Below the pieces are notes generated by a model. That model ran no database searches and was not told the DNA's origin. It worked only from the letters and a program-made list of their open reading frames with translations. Positions 54,370-63,900 of a DNA stretch of 64,000 nt are shown one piece after another. This stretch comes from Microvirga aerophila. Lineage in GTDB: Bacteria > Pseudomonadota > Alphaproteobacteria > Rhizobiales > Beijerinckiaceae. The stretch lies in NCBI RefSeq assembly GCF_003332305.1, contig NZ_QOIO01000004.1, positions 94,022 to 158,021 of the forward strand, in the 5' to 3' direction. A program made the position numbers and the translations under genes. The first letter of the stretch is position 1, and the number at the start of each line of letters is the position of its first letter.

Positions 54370-55064
54370 TCGATCAGCATTCCGGCGACGACGCCCGCCA
54401 ATGCGCCGGCTGCGATGAAGAGATAGCCGGGCACCAGAGCATGGACCACGAGGGAAACGAGCCCTGCGACGAGCCACGGCAGGGCGGGCCTTACGCCCTT
54501 CCACAAGGGAACCAGCATGATGCTGAAGAAGACCGGCATGACAAGGTCGAGGCCGAAGCGCCTCGGGTCAGGCACAAACGCTCCTGCAAAGTAGCCTGCG
54601 AGAGTCGCCCCGAGCCAGACGACGTAGAGGATGGCTGCCGAGCCGAGGAGGATGCCTACATCGCGTCCCCCCTCGCTGTGGTAGCGGGTGCTGATGATCC
54701 AGCCGGCTTCCGTGAGGAGGAAGAGATTGAGGGCGCTGCGGAGCTTGGGCTCGTCCCTGAGCCAGGGCTGAAGCGTGGCCCCCAGCAGGATCATGCGCAC
54801 GTTCACCACCGCCGTGACGGTGATGATGGTCAGGATCGTCGAGGGCGTCCAGACCTTTTGCCAGATCTCAAGGCCGACCATCTGGGACGCGCCTGCATAC
54901 ACGAAGGCGCTGAGCCCCAGGGTCTCGCCGAGCGACAGCCCCTTCTGGGCGGCTGCTGCGCCAAACGCCAGGGCAAACATGATGAAGCCTGGGAAAGCCG
55001 GCACGGCGAGACGCGCGCCGTGCTTGAAGCCGGCAGAGGAGAAGTGGGGGCGGAGGGTGGACAT
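54366..55064 (-). CDS. azlC: AzlC family branched-chain amino acid exporter large subunit
   Basis: 232 residues from ATG 55064. AzlC landmarks: GFIMFALAFGAAAAQKGLSLGE (in parts, near 25-45), FVYAGASQMVGLEIW and VNVRMILLGATLQPWLRD, then hydrophobic helices to the end. AzlCD exports branched-chain amino acids or analogues across the inner membrane. Paired with azlD downstream. Confidence 0.92.
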   Translation of the reverse strand: MSTLRPHFSSAGFKHGARLAVPAFPGFIMFALAFGAAAAQKGLSLGETLGLSAFVYAGASQMVGLEIWQKVWTPSTILTIITVTAVVNVRMILLGATLQPWLRDEPKLRSALNLFLLTEAGWIISTRYHSEGGRDVGILLGSAAILYVVWLGATLAGYFAGAFVPDPRRFGLDLVMPVFFSIMLVPLWKGVRPALPWLVAGLVSLVVHALVPGYLFIAAGALAGVVAGMLIE

Positions 55065-55195
55065 GAGGCTTTGCTCTGTGCCCTTCACCGCCTTGCCCGT
55101 CAACCGCGCCGGAGCGCCAATCCCGAAAGGGGAGCCCACTTTTTAGGTTGGGCCCGTTCCTTTCACGATGGGCAACGACGCGACTTGATTGGTCC

Positions 55196-55942
55196 TTAAG
55201 TCTTGGCCGCTCCCCGGCCCGCGTTGCGGGCCAGGACATAGCCGACGAGCACCACGAAGAGCGCTCCGACGGCGGCGGCGCTGTAGAGGACTGCGGCTGA
55301 AGGCTTGAGATCCAGCGGCGGGTGCCCCGGATCCGGCACGGTGAGGCCGGGATAGGTAGCGAGCCATTCGAGCACGATCGGATCAGTGACGATCATCTCG
55401 GCCGCGATGTAGCCGAGAAGCCCCGCTCCGGCCCAGACGATGAACGGGAACCGGGTGATCAGGTTCGTGATCAGGGTGGCGCCCACCATGATGAGCGGAA
55501 TCGACAGCAGGAGGCCGAACACGAAGAGTTCCGGGTGTCCGCGGGAGGCGGCCGCGATGGCCACCACGTTGTCGAGGCTCATCACCGCATCGGCGATGGC
55601 GATGGTGCGCACAGCCTTCCAGAGGCTGGTGCTGGCTTCGATGTTGCCATGCGCATCCTCGTCCTCGCCCTGGATGAGCTTGAGGGCGATCCAGAACAGG
55701 AGCAGGCCGCCGACGATGCGCAGGAACGGGACGCCGAGAAGTTCCGAGATCAGGAACGCGAAGATGATGCGCAGGCCAACTGCGGTTCCGGCGCCGAGCA
55801 TGATGCCGAGCTTGCGCTGGTGCGCCGGCAGGGAGCGGCACGCCATGGCGATGACAACTGCGTTGTCGCCCGAGAGCAGGATGTCGATCCAAATGACCTG
55901 AAGGAGCGAAACGAGAAATGTCGTCGATAAAATATAGTCCAT
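55196..55942 (-). CDS. TerC family membrane protein
   Basis: 248 residues, about seven helices. Two inverted motif copies with the acidic metal site: DILLSGDNAVVIAMACRSLP (near 20) and IAIADAVMSLDNVVAIAAAS (near 113), typical of TerC/YkoY/Alx metal exporters (Mn or Ca). The tail after residue 195 is variable. I looked for an upstream yybP-ykoY Mn riboswitch and did not see one. Transcribed alone; 253 bp upstream includes the divergent promoter of the TctB gene. Confidence 0.9.
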   Translation of the reverse strand: MDYILSTTFLVSLLQVIWIDILLSGDNAVVIAMACRSLPAHQRKLGIMLGAGTAVGLRIIFAFLISELLGVPFLRIVGGLLLFWIALKLIQGEDEDAHGNIEASTSLWKAVRTIAIADAVMSLDNVVAIAAASRGHPELFVFGLLLSIPLIMVGATLITNLITRFPFIVWAGAGLLGYIAAEMIVTDPIVLEWLATYPGLTVPDPGHPPLDLKPSAAVLYSAAAVGALFVVLVGYVLARNAGRGAAKT

Positions 55943-56211
55943 GGGGCCCCTGGGAGGTTTCGGGTCAAGGATCCAGATGGGGCCTAACTATAGATATGAC
56001 GCAGGGTTTCAACCGAAAAAACGCGGGAACATACGACTAAAGTCAATTCTCTCCCCAGGCTTTTGGCACAGGTTATATCGCCGAAACCCCATGTCTTTCC
56101 GGTCGATCGCGCTAAATTGCCGTAACTTGCTAGATCCCCCGCGAGGGCTTAGTCACGGTTTGGATCGAACAAAATTTGGGCGCGCCAAACGCGCCCGTTC
56201 GGGAGGCGTCC

Positions 56212-56880
56212 ATGTCCACTTCAGACGAAAGCCCCGGAGCCGCAGGGCGCCATGGGTTGGTCCGCGCGCCGCAAAATTTTGCTGGCGGGCTTCTGCTGAT
56301 CGCCCTTGCGGCGCTTGCCCTCTGGCTCACGCGGGATCTCGACCAGGGCTCCTTACGCGCCATGGGCCCGGCTATGCTGCCGGACTGGCTGGCTTACGGG
56401 GTTGGGCTGTGCGGGCTGGTCCTGCTGGCCTCCGCCTTCCTTAAGGACGGGGATGCGCTCGAGCGCTGGAGCCTGCGTGGGCCGGTGCTGGTGATCGGGG
56501 CGATCCTGGCCTTCGCCATCACCATCCGGCCCTTCGCGTTCGGAGGCCCGTCCGTTCCGGGCCTCGGCCTCGTGGTGGCGGGGCCGCTCGCCATCATCAT
56601 CGGCGGCTTCGCCACGCCCGAGGCGCGGCTGCGGGATCTCGTGATCCTGGCGCTCAGTCTGACGCCGTTCTGCATGGTGCTCTTCGGCGACCTTTTGAAC
56701 CTGCCGATCCCGGTCTTCCCCCAAGCCCTAGCGGGTCTTTTCCCGGCTGACTGGTCCCAGAAGGCGGTCCTGCGGGCAACGGCCGCCGTCATGGTTCTGG
56801 TGGCGATCGCGGTGTTCTTCGCCGGACGCGGCCGGACAACCAGGACGGTCGACGTCGCAGACCACACCGGGAGGATCTGA
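56212..56880 (+). CDS. tctB: tripartite tricarboxylate transporter, small permease TctB (second system)
   Basis: 222 residues from ATG 56212 with GGGAGG upstream. Hydrophobic helices NFAGGLLLIALAALALWL, WLAYGVGLCGLVLLAS, VLVIGAILAFAITI, LGLVVAGPLAIIIGGF and a late VLVAIAVFFAG. It is longer than the TctB at 31 kb because of an added C-terminal helix and tail. Its stop overlaps the tctA start (TGATG). Confidence 0.88.
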   Translation: MSTSDESPGAAGRHGLVRAPQNFAGGLLLIALAALALWLTRDLDQGSLRAMGPAMLPDWLAYGVGLCGLVLLASAFLKDGDALERWSLRGPVLVIGAILAFAITIRPFAFGGPSVPGLGLVVAGPLAIIIGGFATPEARLRDLVILALSLTPFCMVLFGDLLNLPIPVFPQALAGLFPADWSQKAVLRATAAVMVLVAIAVFFAGRGRTTRTVDVADHTGRI

Positions 56881-58382
56881 TGGGAGACCTCTTCTCCAAC
56901 CTGAGCCTTGGTTTCGGCGTTGCGCTGACGTTGCAGAATCTCGGTCTCGCCTTTCTGGGCTGTCTCGTGGGCACACTGATCGGGGTGTTGCCGGGTGTTG
57001 GCCCGATAGCCACCATCGCCATGCTGCTGCCGATCACCTTCGGGCTCGATCCCACGGGCGCGCTGATCATGCTGGCAGGCATCTATTACGGCGCGCAATA
57101 CGGCGGCTCGACCACGGCCATTCTGGTCAACATCCCGGGTGAAGCGACCTCCGTCGTCACCGCCCTTGACGGGCACCAGATGGCCCGCCAGGGCAGAGCA
57201 GGCGTGGCGCTCGGCATTGCGGCTATCGGCTCGTTCTTCGCCGGAACGGTCGCCACCCTGGTCATCGCGGCTCTGGGGGCTCCTCTCACCAAGCTCGCGC
57301 TGGTGTTCGGGCCCACCGAGTATTTCTCGCTGATGGTCATGGGCCTCGTGTTCGCCGTGGTGCTGGCGCGGGGCTCGATCCTGAAGGCGATCTCGATGAT
57401 CCTCGTGGGCGTGCTGCTCTCCACGGTCGGCACCGATCTGGAGACCGGCGAGGAGCGCATGACTTTCGGGCTGCCGTTCCTGGCCGACGGCATCGACTTC
57501 GCCGTGCTGGCCATGGGCATCTTCGGCATCGCCGAGATCCTGCGCAACCTCGACCACACCGAGTCCCGCGACGTGGTGCGCCAGGCCATCGGCCGGCTCC
57601 TGCCCAATCGGGACGATTTCAAGCAGGCCTACAAGCCCGTGCTGCGGGGCACCTTGATCGGCGCAACCCTTGGCATTCTGCCGGGTAACGGCGCGGTACT
57701 CGGGCCGTTCGCCGCCTATACGGTCGAGAAGAAGCTCGCCAAGGACCCGCGCCGCTTCGGGCGCGGCGCCATCGAGGGCGTGGCGGGGCCGGAAAGCGCC
57801 AACAATGCCGGCGCGCAAACATCCTTCATTCCGCTGCTGACGCTGGGCATCCCGCCCAACGCCGTGATGGCCCTCATGGTGGGCGCCATGACCATCCACG
57901 GCATCGTGCCGGGCCCCCAGGTCATGACCCGCAACCCCGACCTGTTCTGGGGCATGATCGCCTCCATGTGGGTCGGCAACCTGATGCTGCTGATCATCAA
58001 CCTGCCGCTCGTGGGCATGTGGGTGCGCCTGCTCAAGGTGCCGTACCGGCTCATGTTCCCGGCGATCCTGATGTTCTGCTGCATCGGCATCTACTCCATC
58101 AACTCGTTGCCGACGGACGTCATGTTCATCGGGCTGTTTGGTCTCGTCGGCTATATGCTGATGAAGTTCGGCTTCGAGCCCGCGCCGATGCTTCTCGGCT
58201 TCGTGCTCGGCAAGCTGATGGAGGAAAACCTGAGGCGCGCGCTCATCATCTCGCGCGGGTCGCTCGACACCTTCATCGACCGACCGATCAGCGCCGGCCT
58301 GCTTCTGGTTGCGCTGGTTCTTCTCGTCCTCGCGCTGCTCCCCTCGATTCGGAAGGGGAGGGACGAGGTCTTCACGGAGTAG
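56880..58382 (+). CDS. tctA: tripartite tricarboxylate transporter, large permease TctA (second system)
   Basis: 500 residues with the same motifs as the 29.5-kb copy: LIGVLPGVGPIATIAMLLP, YGGSTTAILVNIPGEATS, GILPGNGAVLGPFAAYT and GVAGPESANNAGAQTSFIPLLTLGIPPNA. The Gly-Asn replacement of Gly-Gly in the GILPGxG loop is the main motif difference. Order here is B-A-C, unlike the C-B-A order at 32-29 kb. Confidence 0.93.
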   Translation: MGDLFSNLSLGFGVALTLQNLGLAFLGCLVGTLIGVLPGVGPIATIAMLLPITFGLDPTGALIMLAGIYYGAQYGGSTTAILVNIPGEATSVVTALDGHQMARQGRAGVALGIAAIGSFFAGTVATLVIAALGAPLTKLALVFGPTEYFSLMVMGLVFAVVLARGSILKAISMILVGVLLSTVGTDLETGEERMTFGLPFLADGIDFAVLAMGIFGIAEILRNLDHTESRDVVRQAIGRLLPNRDDFKQAYKPVLRGTLIGATLGILPGNGAVLGPFAAYTVEKKLAKDPRRFGRGAIEGVAGPESANNAGAQTSFIPLLTLGIPPNAVMALMVGAMTIHGIVPGPQVMTRNPDLFWGMIASMWVGNLMLLIINLPLVGMWVRLLKVPYRLMFPAILMFCCIGIYSINSLPTDVMFIGLFGLVGYMLMKFGFEPAPMLLGFVLGKLMEENLRRALIISRGSLDTFIDRPISAGLLLVALVLLVLALLPSIRKGRDEVFTE

Positions 58383-58443
58383 CTTGTCTTCTGGCGAGCG
58401 GCGCCCAAAATGTAACGACAGAACCTTTCCTGGGAGGAAACTG

Positions 58444-59418
58444 ATGAAGAAGATGACATTGGCTCTTGCGGCGCTCGTTGGCTTGGCGGCCACGGGCGTT
58501 CAGGCGCAGACTTACCCCACACGCCCGGTCACGATGATCGTGCCGTTCGCCGCTGGCGGACCGACGGACGTGATCGCTCGTATCGTCAGCGATCACATGT
58601 CCCGCACCCTCGGGCAGCAGATCGTTATCGAGAACGTGGCAGGCGCGGGCGGCACCACCGGCATCACCCGGGCGGCTCAATCCCAGCCTGACGGCTACAC
58701 CATCATGATGGGCCACATGGGAACCCACGGCGCTGCGCCGGCCCTCTACCCCAACCTGAAATACGATCCGACGAAGGACTTCGCACCGATCGGCCTCGCG
58801 GCCGGCACGCCGATCCTGATCGTGGCCAAGAAGGACTTCCCGGCCAACGACCTGAAGGGCTTCCTCGACTACATGAAGGCCAACGGCGAGAAGGTGAACA
58901 TGGCCCATGCGGGCGTGGGCTCGGTCTCCCACTCCACCGGCATCTTCTTCAATTCGGTCATCAAGGCCAAGCCCACCATGGTGGCCTATCGCGGCACGGG
59001 CCCGGCCTTGAACGACCTGATGGCGAACACGGTGGACTTCATGACCGACCAGATCGTCAACGTGGCGCCGCAGATCCAGGGCGGTAACATCAAGGCTTTC
59101 GCGATCGCGACTGCCCAGCGCTCTCCCGCGCTGCCGAACGTGCCGACCACCAAGGAAGCTGGCCTCGAAGGCTACGAGGTAAGCGCCTGGAACGCGATGT
59201 TCGCGCCCAAGGGCACCCCGCCGGAAATCGTCAAGAAGCTGAACGACGCCCTCGTGAAAGCCCTCGACGACGAAAACACCAAGAAGCGCCTTCTCGACCT
59301 GGGCGGCGTGCTCCCGACCGGCGCCGAGCGCTCGCCGGAAGCCCTGCAGAAGCTCGTCGAGAGCGAAGTGGCGCGCTGGACCCCGGTTCTCAAGGCAGCG
59401 GGCGCCACGGCCGAATAA
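58444..59418 (+). CDS. tctC: tripartite tricarboxylate transporter substrate-binding protein TctC (second system)
   Basis: 324 residues from ATG 58444 with GGGAGGAAA upstream. Signal peptide (cleavage near VQAQTYP, residue 21), then the Bug fold: RPVTMIVPFAAGGPTDVIARI, IENVAGAGGTTGITRAAQ, MGHMGTHGAAPALYPNLKYD and VNVAPQIQGGNIKAFA. No catabolic enzyme or regulator is adjacent, so its ligand is unknown. Confidence 0.93.
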   Translation: MKKMTLALAALVGLAATGVQAQTYPTRPVTMIVPFAAGGPTDVIARIVSDHMSRTLGQQIVIENVAGAGGTTGITRAAQSQPDGYTIMMGHMGTHGAAPALYPNLKYDPTKDFAPIGLAAGTPILIVAKKDFPANDLKGFLDYMKANGEKVNMAHAGVGSVSHSTGIFFNSVIKAKPTMVAYRGTGPALNDLMANTVDFMTDQIVNVAPQIQGGNIKAFAIATAQRSPALPNVPTTKEAGLEGYEVSAWNAMFAPKGTPPEIVKKLNDALVKALDDENTKKRLLDLGGVLPTGAERSPEALQKLVESEVARWTPVLKAAGATAE

Positions 59419-59439
59419 GGCAACAACCCAAATCCTCAG

Positions 59440-59470
59440 AAACGGCGGGCACCTCGCCCGCCGTTTTCCG
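59440..59470 (+). terminator. Rho-independent terminator of the second tct operon
   Basis: Perfect 11-bp stem (AAACGGCGGGC / GCCCGCCGTTT) with a 5-nt loop, ending in a short T-rich tail, 21 bp after the tctC stop. Confidence 0.85.
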
Positions 59471-59539
59471 TTTTCTGGCGCTGCGACGTCAAACAAGCCT
59501 TGAAATTGGTCGCTCAGGCGATTAAACCCTGCCTCGCGT

Positions 59540-59616
59540 GCAGCCGTAGCTCAGTTGGTTAGAGCACCAGATTGTGGATCTGGGGGTCCCCCGTTCGAGC
59601 CGGGGCGGCTGTACCA
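59540..59616 (+). tRNA. tRNA-His (GTG), no G-1
   Basis: 77 nt with an encoded CCA. Acceptor GCAGCCG pairs with CGGCTGT (first pair G-U), D-arm AGCTCAGTTGGTTAGAGC, anticodon loop TTGTGGA (GTG), T-arm CCCCCGTTCGAGCCGGGG, discriminator A73. The usual extra G-1:C73 pair of bacterial tRNA-His is absent; this is the known alphaproteobacterial variant. Confidence 0.95.
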
Positions 59617-59825
59617 TTCAAAATCAATAACTTAATGCCTCGTAGGTTCGAGAGCTGCTTCCCAGAAATCTGAATTGGGAAGCATATGGGAAGCAAGCGG
59701 GACGCTAAAGGCAAAGCTACCCAATGGGACAGCTTGCTACACACTTCATAAGTGTGTCACCAGATCTGACAAGTGATTGTTCTTTCGTTGCAATGCGCAC
59801 CATAAGTTTTGCGCGTCCGTATCCC

Positions 59826-60610
59826 ATAAGCAGGTGCCCCCTTCCGGGCTCGCGCAGATGATCGAGCGTGCCATGGCGGCCGGCGTGCCATTCGCGTGGG
59901 TGGCCACCGACACGATCTATGGCATCGGAAAACTGGAGATGCAGCTGCGACGGGCCAGCAAAAGCTATGTGCTGGGGTTCACGCCGCCGATCAGTTCTCT
60001 TCCTGGATCGACAAACCTGAAGTTGCCGGCACGGCCGAGCAGATCGCGAAGGCTCTTCCCTGTGAGGTTTGGCGATGCCTGTCGGCGGGAGACGGCACCA
60101 AGGGAGAGCGCCTGTATGAATGGGCCTATGTCCAGTTGGCGCATCTCAGGGCGGAGGAATATAAAGATTGATCTCACCGGCCTGTGGATACGGGGCTGCT
60201 GATCCGGCGCACCATCTCTGATCAGGCTCTGGCGTTCTTCGCGACCTGGTGTCCGGTCGGCCACCGACCGAAGAGCTGGCGCGGGTGGAGGGGCAGCGCT
60301 GGGCTATCGAAGATGCCTTCAAGACGGCGAAGACCGAACTGGGGCTCACCCACAACGAAACCCGCTCCTAGCGTGGCTGGCACCAGCATGTCTCACTGGT
60401 GATGCTGGCCTTTGCCATGATGGCGGTGGTGCGCCAGCGCGCTCACCTTATCCCAAAAAGAAACGATGAAGCCAGGCGACAGCGCTAGTGCGAGGTCTGT
60501 CCAGGAAATCCGCCGTGTGGCCACACGCCTCCAACAGGGCCGGATCGAGCCTGCCGTCGTGATCGCCTAGTCCGCGTGGCGCCGCGCGCCATCGAAGCGC
60601 CACGTATAGT
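59826..60610 (+). pseudogene. IS701-like transposase remnant
   Basis: Plus-strand fragments in shifting frames: GVPFAWVATDTIYGIGKLEM; LPCEVWRCLSAGDGTKGERL and YEWAYVQLAHL; WAIEDAFKTAKTELGLTHNE with TRS-stop-RGWHQHVSLVMLAFAMMAVV; and a tail VQEIRRVATRLQQG. These align in order with IS701/IS1380-type DDE transposases (last E in WAIEDAFKTAK). At least three frameshifts or stops. It begins about 210 bp after tRNA-His. Confidence 0.75.
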
Positions 60611-60942
60611 TCTCAATCGCCCAAAGCACCCGGTCCCAACAACGTTCCGCTACCAAACACATTTCACGATAAGCGAGGACATTGGCTTCTAACGTTAAGT
60701 CAACCATCTGACCACGGCCTCGTGCAAACCGTTGGTCAGAAGATTATGGGATACAACTCAGCAGTTCACGATCTGCGGTCGCACACAACCGGGAGCATAC
60801 ATTGTGGTTGGCCTACTCAAGATTCTTTGCATGTGAGTAAAGCCGCTTCGATTACTGTTAAGATGTTTGTTCTCGTAAATAATTGGATTCGAAAGGAGGC
60901 TGGTCCGCCTCCCTTCTCCTCGTCGTATAATGGCTTAGTTGT
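60611..60942. other. intergenic region, nothing recognised
   Basis: 332 bp, relatively AT-rich, between the transposase remnant and the adhesin 3' end. No terminator for the adhesin transcript (minus strand) was recognised. An 85-codon plus-strand ORF (60722-60979) overlaps the adhesin end and looks non-coding. Confidence 0.3.
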
Positions 60943-63900
60943 TTATGCTATCAACTGCCAGTCCGCCAACGATAGGTGACTGATATCTAGGATCTCAACT
61001 TTCCCACCATTGCTGAGGTTCAGTACCGTATCTAGCATCTTATCTCCGTTTAGGTCTGACTGAGGTCCAAGACTTGTGATGGTTACCCCGGCATTTAGAA
61101 CAATGTCGTCTACGCCGGGCTTGAAATCCTGGATCCGATCAGTACCAGTGTTAACCGAGACGCCATTCTCGAGCATTCCGAAGACAAACGTATCGGCACC
61201 TAGTCCGCCCGTTAGGAAATCGTTATCGCGTCCACCCTCGAGCAAATCGTCGCCCCGACCGCCATCAATAATGTCAGCTCCACTGCCGCCGTAGAGCTTG
61301 TCGATGCCATTGTTACCCATCAGCTTGTCATTGCCACCTAGGCCTGAGATCGCATCATCGCCGTTAAGACCATCGATGTAGTCGTTCGCAATGCCTTTTT
61401 TGTCACCGCTCAACACATCAGCTGCGTTTGTAGCTGGAATGCTTGTATTAGGTAGGCCGGTGATTTTGAGGTCAACTGTTCCCTGAGACGCTCCTCCCTT
61501 TCCGTCACTAACGGAGTACCGGAACGAGTCAGATCCTATCGATCCATCAGCGAGCGACGGGCCGTTGTACGTGTAGGTTACATAGGTTTTGCCGTTTTCG
61601 ACAACAGTGCCAAGCAGCCCCTTGGTCGCGCCCGAGATCGAGTTTGGTACGAGGCTGATTACATCTCCCTCCGCGTCGGTGTCATTAGCTAAGAGCTCAG
61701 AAACATCAATGATGTACTCTGTCCCCTCATAGATCTTTGCTGTCTTTATGTCGGCCCCGAAGGAATCAGCTACAGCCACCGGCGCGTCGTTGACCGGGGT
61801 GATGGTCAGCTTGAAGGTGTCGGACGCCGACAGCGTGCCATCGCTGGCCGTGACCGTGAGCTCGATGTCGCCATTGAAGTCCTTAGGCGGGGTACCCGAG
61901 AACGTCTGCGTGGCGGCATTGAAGCTGAGCCAGGTCGGCAGCGCTCCGCCGTTCCCGAGTCTTGCCGAGAGCGTCAGGGCATCGCCATCCACATCCGAGA
62001 ACGTGCCGGGCGAAACCACGAAGCTCCACGCCGCATCCTCAGCCGAGGACTGGTCAGCAACCGCCTTCACCGCCACCGGCTTGTCGTTGACCGGCGTCAC
62101 CTTCACAACGGCCTGGCCTTCATCGCTCAGCGTGCCATCGCTCACCGTGTAGGTGATGGTCGCATCGCCGTTGAAGTCCTTGGCCGCCGTGAACACGACC
62201 TTGCCGTCCACGATCTCGGCTGTGCCCTGAGCCGCGTCGACCTTCACCGAGGCAATCGTCTTTGAGGGACCGTCCACGTCCGTGTCGTTGGCGAGCACGT
62301 CGATCGTGACCGTGCCTTCCTCGGCCACCGTGCCGGTGTCGTCCACCGCCACCGGCTTGTCGTTGACGGCGTCCACCGTGACCGTGACGCTCGCCGTAGC
62401 CGTGGACTCGTTCCCCTGGCCATCCGTCACCGTGTAGGTGAAGGTGTCGGTGCCGGAGAAGTTGGCCTCCGGCGTGTAGGTGATCTGGCCGTTCTTCAGC
62501 TCCACCGTGCCGTGGCCGCCCTGAGTCACGGCCGAGACCGACAGCGAGGCGCTATCCACGTCCGTGTCGTTTGTGACCAGATCCGCCGCCGCAACCGTCA
62601 GCGGGGTGTCCTCGCTCGTCTTGAGCGCGTCATTCACCGCCACCGGCTTGTCGTTGACCGGCGTCACCTTCACAACGGCCTGGCCTTCATCGCTCAGCGT
62701 GCCATCGCTCACCGTGTAGGTGATGGTCGCATCGCCGTTGAAGTCCTTGGCCGCCGTGAACACGACCTTGCCGTCCACGATCTCGGCTGTGCCCTGAGCC
62801 GCGTCGACCTTCACCGAGGCAATCGTCTTTGAGGGACCGTCCACGTCCGTGTCGTTGGCGAGCACGTCGATCGTGACCGTGCCTTCCTCGGCCACCGTGC
62901 CGGTGTCGTCCACCGCCACCGGCTTGTCGTTGACGGCGTCCACCGTGACCGTGACGCTCGCCGTAGCCGTGGACTCGTTCCCCTGGCCATCCGTCACCGT
63001 GTAGGTGAAGGTGTCGGTGCCGGAGAAGTTGGCCTCCGGCGTGTAGGTGATCTGGCCGTTCTTCAGCTCCACCGTGCCGTGGCCGCCCTGAGTCACGGCC
63101 GAGACCGACAGCGAGGCGCTATCCACGTCCGTGTCGTTTGTGACCAGATCCGCCGCCGCAACCGTCAGCGGGGTGTCCTCGCTCGTCTTGAGCGCGTCAT
63201 TCACCGCCACCGGCTTGTCGTTGACCGGCGTCACCTTCACAACGGCCTGGCCTTCATCGCTCAGCGTGCCATCGCTCACCGTGTAGGTGATGGTCGCATC
63301 GCCGTTGAAGTCCTTGGCCGCCGTGAACACGACCTTGCCGTCCACGATCTCGGCTGTGCCCTGAGCCGCGTCGACCTTCACCGAGGCAATCGTCTTTGAG
63401 GGACCGTCCACGTCCGTGTCGTTGGCGAGCACGTCGATCGTGACCGTGCCTTCCTCGGCCACCGTGCCGGTGTCGTCCACCGCCACCGGCTTGTCGTTGA
63501 CGGCGTCCACCGTGACCGTGACGCTCGCCGTAGCCGTGGACTCGTTCCCCTGGCCATCCGTCACCGTGTAGGTGAAGGTGTCGGTGCCGGAGAAGTTGGC
63601 CTCCGGCGTGTAGGTGATCTGGCCGTTCTTCAGCTCCACCGTGCCGTGGCCGCCCTGAGTCACGGCCGAGACCGACAGCGAGGCGCTATCCACGTCCGTG
63701 TCGTTTGTGACCAGATCCGCCGCCGCAACCGTCAGCGGGGTGTCCTCGCTCGTCTTGAGCGCGTCATTCACCGCCACCGGCTTGTCGTTGACCGGCGTCA
63801 CCTTCACAACGGCCTGGCCTTCATCGCTCAGCGTGCCATCGCTCACCGTGTAGGTGATGGTCGCATCGCCGTTGAAGTCCTTGGCCGCCGTGAACACGAC

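Noticed and set aside
55943..56200. yybP-ykoY manganese riboswitch upstream of the TerC gene
   Set aside because: I looked for the conserved paired elements on the minus strand and could not draw them; only a GGGGAG word is present.
56394..58493. 699-codon minus-strand ORF opposite tctB/tctA
   Set aside because: Low-complexity Asp/His/Arg/Gln-rich translation typical of antisense GC-rich membrane genes; tctBA on the plus strand is unambiguous.
59826..60610. Intact insertion sequence downstream of tRNA-His
   Set aside because: The transposase is broken by several shifts and stops, and no terminal inverted repeats or target duplication were found.
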